Origin: Pantanalinema rosaneae | GTDB lineage: Bacteria; Cyanobacteriota; Cyanobacteriia; Leptolyngbyales; Leptolyngbyaceae | NCBI RefSeq assembly: GCF_050753385.1 | Contig: NZ_JBLZFZ010000028.1 | Location: forward strand, 26,076-90,075 | Length of the DNA: 64,000 nt | Direction of reading: 5' to 3' | Shown here: positions 17,918-25,939 of the stretch, in pieces | How positions within the stretch are numbered: the stretch's first letter is position 1 | How the letters are laid out: every line of letters begins with the position of its first letter | Made by a program: the position numbers and the translations under genes | The notes under the pieces: generated by a model | Database searches by the model: none | Told to the model about the DNA's origin: nothing | What the model saw: only the letters and a program-made list of their open reading frames with translations

Positions 17918-18344
17918 GCGCTTCTAACCTTGACAAAACCGCTCAATCCAGCTACCAGATAGGGGCTTGAGGGACAGAATGTATCCCTTGATGCACTTCT
18001 CCAAGAGTTTTAAAACTGGAATAGCTGACGGTTCCAACGATTGAAAATTCGTATTAGAGATGTTTTTTGAAAAATCATTTGATATGATCAAGATGTATTG
18101 AATGCAGGGTTAGTAGGGGAAACTGTTTGCTGCGGTCAAACACTTAGGCTCTCTTTATACAACGCTTACTATCAGAACCTCTGGAACAAATTACAACTTA
18201 ATAAGATAGCAGCATCGACTTTGAACTCCCTTGGAGTTTTTCATCTATTCCTCAAGTCAAGCAGGATTTGACCATCTAGTGTAGTCCGTGGTCACCGTCT
18301 TATTCAGTTTCACGAATCCATTTGAAAGCTACGGGGTTGTCTGA
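17918..18344. other. 427-base region without a supported gene
   Basis: Upstream part of the RsbW-like gene. I see no terminator after the J-domain gene and no open frame with a ribosome site. The stretch is AT-rich around 18050-18110. It probably contains the promoter of the RsbW-like gene. Confidence 0.5.
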
Positions 18345-18794
18345 GTGATAGCCGTTTCATCCCGCCCAGCTCGGCGCAGTTGGAGTACGGTCAGTTTTGC
18401 GTCCACGCTTTACTTGATCCCTGTTTTAGATCTACTACTGGCAGAATTACCTCCCCGTTGGAGGGCTGAAGTGCGGTTAGGTCTGCAAGAAGCACTGGTG
18501 AATGCTGCCAAGCATGGTAATAATTTGGATCCAAGCAAAACAGTGCTAGTTCGCTTTTCGGTCGTGGCGGATCAGTACTGGTGGGTGATCTCTGACCAAG
18601 GATCAGGATTCAAACCACCTCAATGTTGTCAATCCACCGCTGATCAACACCTCCCCTATGATGAGCGAGAGTGTGGTCGTGGTCTGTACATCATCTATCA
18701 GATTTTTGATCAAGTGGAATGGAATGCTGATGGAACTGAACTGAGTTTGTGTAAGCGAGTTCGATATGCCAGTAAGCCGCCCATTCTAGCATAA
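18345..18794 (+). CDS. anti-sigma regulatory factor, RsbW-like HATPase
   Basis: This 149-residue protein contains the GHKL ATP-binding boxes of serine-kinase anti-sigma factors: N box EALVNAAKHGNN near 45-56, G1 box SDQGSGF near 83-89 and G2 box GRGLYIIYQIFD near 112. Proteins of this type phosphorylate STAS-domain antagonists and bind sigma factors or other targets in partner-switching systems. No STAS or phosphatase gene is adjacent; a STAS protein lies at 52003-52380, far away. The start is a GTG at 18345 without a strong ribosome site. Confidence 0.9.
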   Translation: MIAVSSRPARRSWSTVSFASTLYLIPVLDLLLAELPPRWRAEVRLGLQEALVNAAKHGNNLDPSKTVLVRFSVVADQYWWVISDQGSGFKPPQCCQSTADQHLPYDERECGRGLYIIYQIFDQVEWNADGTELSLCKRVRYASKPPILA

Positions 18795-18898
18795 AATCGA
18801 CGTTTGTACTGAATGGCTGCAACTCTGTAGTGCATTGTAGTTGATCGTTAATGGCGACAAGATAGTACAACTGAACTATTTGAATCGGCATTGTCATA

Positions 18899-19603
18899 TT
18901 AGCGCGTTTCTGCCGATTTGGGCGACAAAAATTGCTCAACAAAATGGTAGGGCGGCAATGCTTCACTCAAGCTAAATTGCCACAGGGGATATTGTTGCTG
19001 CCATTGCGATACCGATTGTTGTAATTCCGCGATCGCTGGGCGTGCCAGCAAAATATAGAGGGACTCATTCGCTGTATGGTTCGGCTGAAAGCTGATGTTG
19101 GCTGCTACTTGCCCGATCGCGGTCGTAATTTGCTCAAGCTCTTGCATCTGTTGCTGCTGGAAAGCCTGCTGCTGCTGATACTGCTGTTTTTTTGCCAAAA
19201 AGTAATCTTTGCCCTTCAAGTCTGGCGATACCTCTAACGTGGGTGGTTCTAGCCGGGTTAATTTCAGGGTGAGTTCGGCTTTGCCCTCCAATTGCTGGAG
19301 TGTGGTGAGGTAGTCGGTTGCCATTGCAGTCAGATGCTCTAACAGGTTAGTCGAGGATGTAAAGCAAGTGCCAAACCGAAACGGCAGCACAGTGGTTTGG
19401 GCAAATAATTCGCGAACCACCCGATCGTGAGTCAAAATGGCTTGCAACAGTTGGCGATCATCCTGTTCTAACGGCTCCAGGGCGATCTCCGGTTCTACCA
19501 CCGCAACCATCTTGCCAGCGTCTAGCCGTTGCACCTGGGTGATTAGCCCTTCTGGTAAGTGCAGTTCTGAGGCAGGCGCAGGTAGCAAGGCATAAAGATA
19601 CAT
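18899..19603 (-). CDS. GvpF/GvpL-family protein
   Basis: This 234-residue protein has the features of the gas vesicle GvpL/GvpF family: the MYLYALLPA opening, VAVVEPE near 34, HDRVVRELF near 60-68, VLPFRFGTCF near 72-81, then a GKAELTLKL strand and a helical, Gln-rich region (about 135-165). GvpF/L proteins are minor gas vesicle components in vesicle-forming species. No gvpA, gvpC or gvpN gene is present in this window. The ATG lies two bases after the cobM stop, so the two genes are almost certainly translated from one mRNA. A gas vesicle role is not established for this copy. Confidence 0.8.
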   Translation of the reverse strand: MYLYALLPAPASELHLPEGLITQVQRLDAGKMVAVVEPEIALEPLEQDDRQLLQAILTHDRVVRELFAQTTVLPFRFGTCFTSSTNLLEHLTAMATDYLTTLQQLEGKAELTLKLTRLEPPTLEVSPDLKGKDYFLAKKQQYQQQQAFQQQQMQELEQITTAIGQVAANISFQPNHTANESLYILLARPAIAELQQSVSQWQQQYPLWQFSLSEALPPYHFVEQFLSPKSAETR

Positions 19604-19605
19604 CG

Positions 19606-20445
19606 TTAACGAGAAGGGCGAAATAGGTGGTCGTGGTCTGGATTGTATAGCCGCGATCGTCGGGTCGCCAGGTCGGTGGGTAGTGCGCGATCGACAAAGC
19701 TGGGAGGAACTGTGGCAGCGACTAACGCCGGACTAATCACGTACAGCGTAGTGCGGATTAAGTTCTTCTCCTGGGTGACGCTTGCCATTTGGTCTAATGG
19801 TACGACCCAAATTTGTTCATCCTGCCACCCTAACCGAAAACAGATGGCGACAGGGGTGCTAGCCGGATAGTGCTGAAGCAATTGTGCCTGGGCTGCGTCT
19901 ACATGGCGGGCGCTCAGGTACAAACATAGGCTGGCTTGATGGGCTGCCAGGGTCGATAATTCCTCCGCCACGGGCACCTGGGTACGTCCGCTAATCCGCG
20001 ACAGGATAATGGTTTGCACCAATCCGGGGATCGTTAATTCCACTCGTAACCGGGCGGCTGCCGCTTGAAAAGCACTGATCCCTGGGATCACTTCAAAGGG
20101 AATGTCAGCTTCTAATAATGCCTGCATTTGTTCCTGCACAGCACCATACAGGCTGGGATCACCGGAGTGGAGCCGGACAACCGATCGCCCCGATCGAACT
20201 GCGTCCACCATCAACGGCAAAATTTCTTCCAACGTTTTGTTCGCCGTCCGCACAATTTCAGCCTCCGCACATACATGGTGCAGAATTTCGCGGGGTACCA
20301 GCGAGTCGGCAAATAGAATCAGGTCTGCCTGTGCCAGCAGTTTTTGGGCTTTAACGGTTAATAGATCGGGATCACCGGGGCCCGCACCGACGATATAAAC
20401 CGCAGGTGCTAATGGGGTCTGGGCGGAAGGGTTTTGGTTGGTCAT
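19606..20445 (-). CDS. cobM: precorrin-4 C11-methyltransferase
   Basis: This 279-residue SAM-dependent tetrapyrrole methylase shows VYIVGAGPGDPDLLTVKA near 17-34, DLILFADSLVP near 41, VVRLHSGDPSLYGAVQEQ near 89-106 and an IPFEVIPGISAFQ motif near 113. CobM methylates C-11 of the corrin ring in the aerobic cobalamin pathway, while CbiF is the anaerobic counterpart; the two are close homologues and the class is not certain. No cobalamin riboswitch is visible upstream. The gene is followed after two bases by a GvpF/L-family gene. Confidence 0.9.
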   Translation of the reverse strand: MTNQNPSAQTPLAPAVYIVGAGPGDPDLLTVKAQKLLAQADLILFADSLVPREILHHVCAEAEIVRTANKTLEEILPLMVDAVRSGRSVVRLHSGDPSLYGAVQEQMQALLEADIPFEVIPGISAFQAAAARLRVELTIPGLVQTIILSRISGRTQVPVAEELSTLAAHQASLCLYLSARHVDAAQAQLLQHYPASTPVAICFRLGWQDEQIWVVPLDQMASVTQEKNLIRTTLYVISPALVAATVPPSFVDRALPTDLATRRSRLYNPDHDHLFRPSR

Positions 20446-20574
20446 GGAATGGCTCGTTAACGGAAAACGGTAGTTCTAGGGCTTAACGCAATCTTCAAAT
20501 CGCGATCGTCGCAGTTTTTCCGGACGGATGAGGGGAGATTGGAAGAATGGAGTGGTAGATGCACCCTGATACAG

Positions 20575-20602
20575 CCCTGGAGTTTACGCTCTAGGGTTTT
20601 TT
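20575..20602 (+). terminator. orphan plus-strand hairpin with T-run
   Basis: CCCTGGAG / CTCTAGGG with a 6-base loop followed by six T looks like a rho-independent terminator for the plus strand, but the genes on both sides (cobM and lgt) are on the minus strand. It may end a short unannotated transcript beginning within 20446-20570. Confidence 0.5.
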
Positions 20603-20617
20603 CTTATTTAAAGTCTC

Positions 20618-21499
20618 CTAAGATCCCCGATCGGATTCAGACGGCGTTTCTTCCGATAAATTGGGTCTGGCACTGGAAACAACATCGGGTAAAGGACGCT
20701 GCCATAGATAAAGCCATGCTAAGCCCAATAAACCTAAAGCAATCTCAACTAGGCTCACGATCTGGGCAATTCGCAGGGAACCCAGCATCAAGCTATCTGT
20801 GCGGAGTCCTTCAATCCAGAAGCGACCACAGCTATACGCCACCATATACACCAGGATTAATGTCCCGCCTTTAAGGGGGGGGTTGCCGCGCAGATCTCGG
20901 AAAAACAACACCATCAGGAGGGCAAAGACCAGCAGATTCCAGAGGGATTCGTACAGAAAGGTGGGATGGAAATACTCAAAGCTTTCGTAGCCGGGAGGAC
21001 GGCGATCGAAGGGAATAAACAATTTCCACGGTAAATCGGTCGGTCGTCCAAACGCTTCTGAGTTAAAGAAATTGCCCCAGCGCCCGATCGCTTGTCCCAG
21101 AATCAGTGACGGGGCAATTAAATCTGCCAGTTGCCAAAACGACACTCGCCGCAGCCGACAAAAGATCAAACTGGCAATCAATCCTCCCAAAATCGCGCCA
21201 TGAATGGCAATTCCGCCTCTCCAGATGGCAATAATCTGTTCAGGATGTTGGGCGTATTCCTGCCACTGAAAGGCAACATAGTACAGCCGCGCACTGGGGA
21301 TCGCCGCTACTACCAGCCAGATGGCGAGATCCCCAACTAAATCTGGGTTAATCCGCCGACGGCTTGCCAGATATTGTGATAGGGTGACTCCTAATAACAC
21401 GGCAGAGGCAATCAGTAAGCCGTACCAGCGAATCGATAGGTTGCCCCATTCAAAAATAATGGGTCCCGGTGAGGTAAATTGAACGGCTGGAAGTAACAT
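20618..21499 (-). CDS. lgt: prolipoprotein diacylglyceryl transferase
   Basis: Lgt attaches diacylglyceryl to the lipobox Cys of exported prolipoproteins in the cytoplasmic membrane. This protein has about seven hydrophobic helices and the family signatures IHGAILGG near 100 and GQAIGRWGNFFNSEAFG near 135-151, followed by HPTFLYESLWN near 180, all intact. I prefer the ATG at 21499 (MLLPAVQFTSPG) over an in-frame TTG at 21523. The length of 293 residues is normal, with a short polar C-terminal tail. Confidence 0.94.
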   Translation of the reverse strand: MLLPAVQFTSPGPIIFEWGNLSIRWYGLLIASAVLLGVTLSQYLASRRRINPDLVGDLAIWLVVAAIPSARLYYVAFQWQEYAQHPEQIIAIWRGGIAIHGAILGGLIASLIFCRLRRVSFWQLADLIAPSLILGQAIGRWGNFFNSEAFGRPTDLPWKLFIPFDRRPPGYESFEYFHPTFLYESLWNLLVFALLMVLFFRDLRGNPPLKGGTLILVYMVAYSCGRFWIEGLRTDSLMLGSLRIAQIVSLVEIALGLLGLAWLYLWQRPLPDVVSSARPNLSEETPSESDRGS

Positions 21500-21704
21500 G
21501 AGCACTCTCGATCGAGACAGCAAAGCAGGGAGTCAATCGAGCGCGATCGCTCCAGCTTTGATTCTAAGCTGCGTTGCACCGCCTGGACGCGAGTTTATCT
21601 GGGACAGCCAAGCCAATCATTTGCACCCACCTCGCAGAATTCGATCAAAATGGGAACTCTGAAAGCAGGGTGACCGCGATCGCACTGATAGACTGAGGGC
21701 AACT

Positions 21705-23438
21705 ATGGGCAATTCTGCACAACTTTCTGTGGTTTCCAGACCAGACCTGTTAGCTAATTCTTTTCCCATGACCTCCTTACCGCCCTTTGACTTTGCGACT
21801 GTGCGGCAGACGGTATTGAAGTTGGGACAGGATATTGTCTTAACTCACCATCTCCGAGTGCCCACTGGTTCTACCTCCGCGATCGCGGCAATGCGGCAGT
21901 TAGTCGAGGTGATGCAACAATTGCGATCGCCGGAAGGGGGGTGGAATCAAGACCAAATGCCTACTCCGGCGGCCTTAGCCCCCTATGTCAGCGAAGAAGC
22001 TTACGAAGTGCTGGATGCGTTACCCGGAAAAGCTGCTGCTAAAAAGTCGCCCCGTGGGAAGTCGGCAAGCCGCCAAGTGAACAAAGCGGAACTGCCATTA
22101 GGGGGATTGGTTGTGATGGAGTCGTTAATTCCCTATTTGCTGTGGTGTGTGGCGCGGACTTCCTATAGCCTGATGCAAATGATGGAAGGGATGCCAGTCC
22201 GGCTGCGACAGGGTCGATCGTGGTCACCAGGTATCCTCCGCTTAGTCGTGCTGTTGGACGTAAAAGCCACCGATCTGGAGTGGTGTTTTGATCTCGCTAC
22301 GGGTTGTCCTGCCGGAATACTGTTAAGTGGTAATCCCATTATTCAATCGGATGCTAATCTACCCCTGTACGGGATCAATACCGTACCCAATCAGCGGCGA
22401 TCGCGACAGAAGGCGGGTTGGGTAGAGCGTCAACTTCAGGAGCTTGCTGACCATTTGCAACTCACCTCGCCCATGATTGCTCCCTTACTGGCTGGGATCG
22501 CTGTGGATCTGCTGCCACCAGGGCAGGAATGGCGATCGGGAAACTTAAACCTGGCGCTCGGTTTAGAGTTTACTCCCCAAAACTTAGATTCCTCCTGGCA
22601 ACGATGGTCTACTCCGGCCTGTGATCTGGTGGAGGGTGAACTGCTAGAAGCCGTAGTGAGTCAGTCTGCCCTCACTCACACAACTAACGTGCATCCGGTG
22701 CCCGTTGCCGTGGTGGACTTGCCAGAACAGTCCCTAGCTACCACGATCGTGCGGTTAGCAAATCCCAAACATTTAGACCGTTACACAAATCTGGCAACCC
22801 AGGCTCAGTTAGCGGCGGCGATCGCCCGCCTCCAGACGACGGTGAAGCCAGAACCTGAGCAACGATTGCTGCAAGTGGTGCAGGAAGCCTACGGGTTGGC
22901 AGAAACGGCTCGCACCTCGATTAGTCTGCTGCAACCCGATCTGCTAATGGATCAACTACTGCCAAAACTGCTGTGGCAACTGACTGCCGGAACCTATGAG
23001 GTCATGCAATTGATTGGGGGTCTGGAGGCGCGGCTCCTGCAACCTGGCGATCCCTGGCGGGACGGAACTCTACGCTTGATAGCCGTTTTGCACCTGACTG
23101 GCGCAGGAATTACCTGGCAGGTCGATCTGGCAACGGGGCGGTTAGTGGCTGGGGGGGAGTTTAAGTTAGCGTCTGAGGCGATCGTGCAATCCCACCGTCT
23201 ATCTGCCTGCCAGTATCCGATGCAGGTAAAGGATCTGACGGCTCACTTACAGCAACAGATCCGGGAGACGGCTCCAGAAGTGGGCTTTTTAATGACCAAA
23301 ACCGCGATCGACTATTTAACAACTGCCCAGGAATGGCGATCGGGTTTTCTCTATCTCGATTTTTATTTAGAGTTCTTACCCAGGATCAGCCATTCTTTTG
23401 CGGATTCACCAGTGCAACCAGTGTTATTACATCCATGA
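21705..23438 (+). CDS. MazG-like N-terminal protein with duplicated C-terminal module
   Basis: This 577-residue protein is not a standard family member. Residues about 63-106 resemble the MazG core (QLRSPEGGWNQDQ, then YVSEEAYEVLDAL), including the EExxE metal ligands, but the second ExxD helix is not apparent and a Lys-rich linker follows. The rest is two copies of one module. LIPYLLWCVARTSYSLMQ (about 139) matches LLPKLLWQLTAGTYEVMQ (about 417), each followed by a LATG strand. LPPGQEWRSGNLNLALGLEF (about 268) matches AQEWRSGFLYLDFYLEF (about 540). Nucleotide pyrophosphohydrolase activity is doubtful. There is no signal peptide. A terminator lies at 23460-23487. Confidence 0.7.
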   Translation: MGNSAQLSVVSRPDLLANSFPMTSLPPFDFATVRQTVLKLGQDIVLTHHLRVPTGSTSAIAAMRQLVEVMQQLRSPEGGWNQDQMPTPAALAPYVSEEAYEVLDALPGKAAAKKSPRGKSASRQVNKAELPLGGLVVMESLIPYLLWCVARTSYSLMQMMEGMPVRLRQGRSWSPGILRLVVLLDVKATDLEWCFDLATGCPAGILLSGNPIIQSDANLPLYGINTVPNQRRSRQKAGWVERQLQELADHLQLTSPMIAPLLAGIAVDLLPPGQEWRSGNLNLALGLEFTPQNLDSSWQRWSTPACDLVEGELLEAVVSQSALTHTTNVHPVPVAVVDLPEQSLATTIVRLANPKHLDRYTNLATQAQLAAAIARLQTTVKPEPEQRLLQVVQEAYGLAETARTSISLLQPDLLMDQLLPKLLWQLTAGTYEVMQLIGGLEARLLQPGDPWRDGTLRLIAVLHLTGAGITWQVDLATGRLVAGGEFKLASEAIVQSHRLSACQYPMQVKDLTAHLQQQIRETAPEVGFLMTKTAIDYLTTAQEWRSGFLYLDFYLEFLPRISHSFADSPVQPVLLHP

Positions 23439-23459
23439 AGCACTCATAGGTACACTCAG

Positions 23460-23487
23460 CCCTCCGGCATTGCTGGTGGGTTTTTTT
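23460..23487 (+). terminator. terminator after the MazG-like gene
   Basis: CCCTCCGGC / GCTGGTGGG is an imperfect stem followed by seven T, 22 bases after the stop codon. Confidence 0.75.
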
Positions 23488-23522
23488 GTGAATTTGGGGT
23501 GACTGAAGCGCGATCGCCCCAT

Positions 23523-23550
23523 AAAAAAGAGGGAGCAAACCTACTCCCTC
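23523..23550 (-). terminator. terminator of psaC
   Basis: On the minus strand the perfect 7-base stem GAGGGAG / CTCCCTC with an 8-base loop is followed by six T. It lies about 50 bases after the psaC stop. Confidence 0.88.
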
Positions 23551-23599
23551 GTGGTGTTTGAACCCACATGGATAAAAATGAATGCGTAAATGGTGCTTA

Positions 23600-23845
23600 C
23601 TAGTAAGCCAGCCCCATGCTGCGGGTTGTTTCGGCTCCCAGGTAAACACGAATGCTTAAGAAATCGGTTGGGCAAGCAGTTTCGCACCGCTTACAGCCAA
23701 CACAATCTTCCGTCCGGGGAGACGAGGCAATCTGTCCAGCCTTACAACCGTCCCAGGGAACCATCTCTAGAACGTCAGTAGGGCAGGCACGAACGCATTG
23801 GGTGCAACCAATGCAGGTGTCATAGATTTTGACTGTATGAGACAT
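23600..23845 (-). CDS. psaC: photosystem I iron-sulfur subunit PsaC
   Basis: This is the 81-residue PsaC, which carries the FA and FB [4Fe-4S] clusters at the stromal side of photosystem I. The two motifs [12 protein letters not shown] (about 11-22) and [12 protein letters not shown] (about 48-59) are intact. I place the start at the ATG 23845 (MSHTVKIYD), with GGAG about 10 bases upstream; the longer open frame to 23941 is not coding. The sequence matches the nearly invariant family. It ends at the 23523-23550 terminator, and a CCG-domain gene lies 191 bases upstream on the same strand. Confidence 0.98.
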
Positions 23846-24036
23846 GTTATGAAAGGCTCCAAATGATTGCTTGACACTTGGCAAGTATCTATTAGCCGAC
23901 TGTTTTAACGGCGATGAAACCGCTAAAAGCGTTACAGTCAAGGCTTAGTTTACCGTAATGCCTGAAACCCCTTAGACGGAAGGCTACAAAACTTCAAAGA
24001 ATGTAATGTAGTTAGGTCGGCTCCTACCGATTGCGG

Positions 24037-24942
24037 TTACAATCCTAGTTTTTCTAGTACCGGGCGGGTCGAAACAATATGCCGATCGAGTCCCAGTTCT
24101 TCCGGTCGAATGCCCAATGCCAGGGCAACTAATTGCGGTAAATGTAACACTGGTAAGCCTAGTTTTTTGCCAATCACCGCTTCTACTTCCGGTTGGCGTG
24201 AGTCCAAGTTTAGATGGCATAGGGGGCAAGGGGTGACCAGACAATCGGCTCCCTGTGCGATCGCGTCTTGAATATGGGTACCTGCCATCTGGAAGGATTG
24301 CTGGGTTGCATAACTGGATAGTGGCCAACCGCAACATTGCGTCCGACCCCGATAGTACACGGGAGTGGCTCCTACGGCTGTAAACACGTTCTCCATCGAT
24401 TGAGGATTAAATGGATCATCAAAAGGAATGTGTTCTTGCGTTCGGAGCAGGTAGCAACCATAAAATGCTGCACACTTGAGTCCCGTTAGGGCTTTTGTCA
24501 CCCGTTGTTGTAAGGTATCTAAGCCATAATCACCGACTAATGCCCAGAGTAAATGCTTGACAGTGCCATTGCCCTGATAAGGGGAACAGCCCTCTTGTTT
24601 GAGTAAGCCGTTAATTTGCTCCACATACTCCGGACTCAACGTTTGAGCCGCCTTCAGACGATCGTCTACTCGCCCAATCACGCCCTGACAGGTACTACAG
24701 TGGGTCAGCAATGGCAAATTCAGGGCTTCCGCTAGGGCAATGTTACGGGCATTAACCGTGTCTTCTAATAGTTGCGAGTCCTCTTTAAACGTGCCTGAAC
24801 CACAGCACGACGCTTTTTTCAGTTCAATTAGCTCAATTCCCAGAGCTTGCGTTAATCGCTGGGTCGATACGTACAGTTCCCGGCAGGCTCCTTGAGCAAC
24901 ACAGCCGGGGAAATAGGCATATTTGAGGGTTGACGATGGCAT
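24037..24942 (-). CDS. HdrB-like CCG-domain protein
   Basis: This 301-residue protein has two CCG (cysteine-rich) domains: CVAQGACRELY near 14, KASCCGSG near 43 and THCSTC near 80, then YGCYLL near 160, TQCCGWPL near 200 and TPCPLCHLNLD near 235. This is the arrangement of heterodisulfide reductase subunit B, which binds non-cubane Fe-S clusters, and of SdhE-type proteins. Cyanobacteria lack methanogen cofactors, so the partner is something else, possibly a succinate- or thiol-linked redox protein. The gene lies upstream of psaC on the same strand. Confidence 0.88.
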   Translation of the reverse strand: MPSSTLKYAYFPGCVAQGACRELYVSTQRLTQALGIELIELKKASCCGSGTFKEDSQLLEDTVNARNIALAEALNLPLLTHCSTCQGVIGRVDDRLKAAQTLSPEYVEQINGLLKQEGCSPYQGNGTVKHLLWALVGDYGLDTLQQRVTKALTGLKCAAFYGCYLLRTQEHIPFDDPFNPQSMENVFTAVGATPVYYRGRTQCCGWPLSSYATQQSFQMAGTHIQDAIAQGADCLVTPCPLCHLNLDSRQPEVEAVIGKKLGLPVLHLPQLVALALGIRPEELGLDRHIVSTRPVLEKLGL

Positions 24943-25010
24943 GATAAAGATGAACGTAGTCTCTTTACCATTATCTCGACTACATCTCAGCTTGGTGGAA
25001 TTCTCACAAT

Positions 25011-25805
25011 TTAATTATGTGCCATGCGGGTGGTGCGGAAGGTGACGTTAGAGCCTTCTTGGGTTTGCTCTAGTACCAACAAGGGAGTGGGCTTGGCTTT
25101 CTGATCCCAGTGCATGTTGGCAATGCGGCCCTGAATGGTGGGTTGCCAGGTGTCATGCTCACTGGTAGGACTCAGAAAGGTTTCCATACAGTCAATGATC
25201 TGGTTAATCGTGACGGATGTGGGTTGAGTCGGGAGTTTGAAGATTTTAATTTCAATTCGGAACAGTACCCGCTTCGTGCCTTTCGGCAAATCTCCCGGTT
25301 CATATTCCACATCAAAAACTTCATCAATGTGTCGCCCGGTACTGGCAATCCCAATTTCTCCCTGGTTTGCCTGAGTCGGACGCAGCGCCATACTGATTTT
25401 GTCTTTGACCTTGATCTTGATCTGGTTGAGGATGGCAAAGTGGAAGACTTCTTCTTCCATCCGCATCCGCAGATAGTCCAGGTTGAACTCGCGGGAGTGG
25501 ATCAGGTCAGGGTTGCGCTCCATCTTGGTGATGGTTTCAACTGCCAGTTTCAGTTTCCGCTGAAGTTCCTGGTTTTTGAATTTCTCAAACTTCAACTGTT
25601 TCTTCAGCCTTTTGGCACTGAGCCACGACAGCACTCCTAGAGCGACCAATAGGACAAACAGCCCACCCGAGGTTGCCATCAAAACCTGCGGAGAGATAGC
25701 ACTAGTGGAACTAGGCGTTTCGGGACGAGAGGTGGGTTTTGGTTGTGCCGATCGACTTGGGGTTTGAGCCAACCAGGGTTCCACGAAAACAATGGGGGTT
25801 GACAT
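25011..25805 (-). CDS. hypothetical single-pass membrane protein
   Basis: This 264-residue protein is of unrecognised family. After a Pro/Ser/Thr-rich N-terminus there is one transmembrane helix near 42-63 (VLMATSGGLFVLLVALGVL), then a basic coiled-coil stretch (about 64-100, LKKQLKFEKFKNQELQRKLK), and a C-terminal beta-rich domain (about 120-260). The N-terminus may face out and the C-terminal domain inward. The gene lies between the HdrB-like and M15A-like genes on the same strand but with gaps of over 60 bases on both sides. I assign no function. Confidence 0.72.
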   Translation of the reverse strand: MSTPIVFVEPWLAQTPSRSAQPKPTSRPETPSSTSAISPQVLMATSGGLFVLLVALGVLSWLSAKRLKKQLKFEKFKNQELQRKLKLAVETITKMERNPDLIHSREFNLDYLRMRMEEEVFHFAILNQIKIKVKDKISMALRPTQANQGEIGIASTGRHIDEVFDVEYEPGDLPKGTKRVLFRIEIKIFKLPTQPTSVTINQIIDCMETFLSPTSEHDTWQPTIQGRIANMHWDQKAKPTPLLVLEQTQEGSNVTFRTTRMAHN

Positions 25806-25939
25806 AGTTACTTATCACACACTATAGCTGCATCTATTTGGTAGAGTTCCCTAAACCATCAGGATGGAATCATCTAACCTAACTCAGGTTGTCAGAATTC
25901 AAGACAAATTCACATAGAACGCAAAACTATGAGGAATCG

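Noticed and set aside
20446..20617. Possible cobalamin riboswitch before cobM
   Set aside because: No B12-box-like conserved sequence seen in the upstream region; only a plus-strand hairpin is present.
23846..23941. N-terminal extension of psaC
   Set aside because: PsaC is invariant at about 81 residues, and a proper ribosome site precedes the ATG at 23845.
24037..24942. Naming the CCG protein a CoB-CoM heterodisulfide reductase
   Set aside because: The domain matches HdrB but cyanobacteria lack the methanogen substrates; only the fold is supported.
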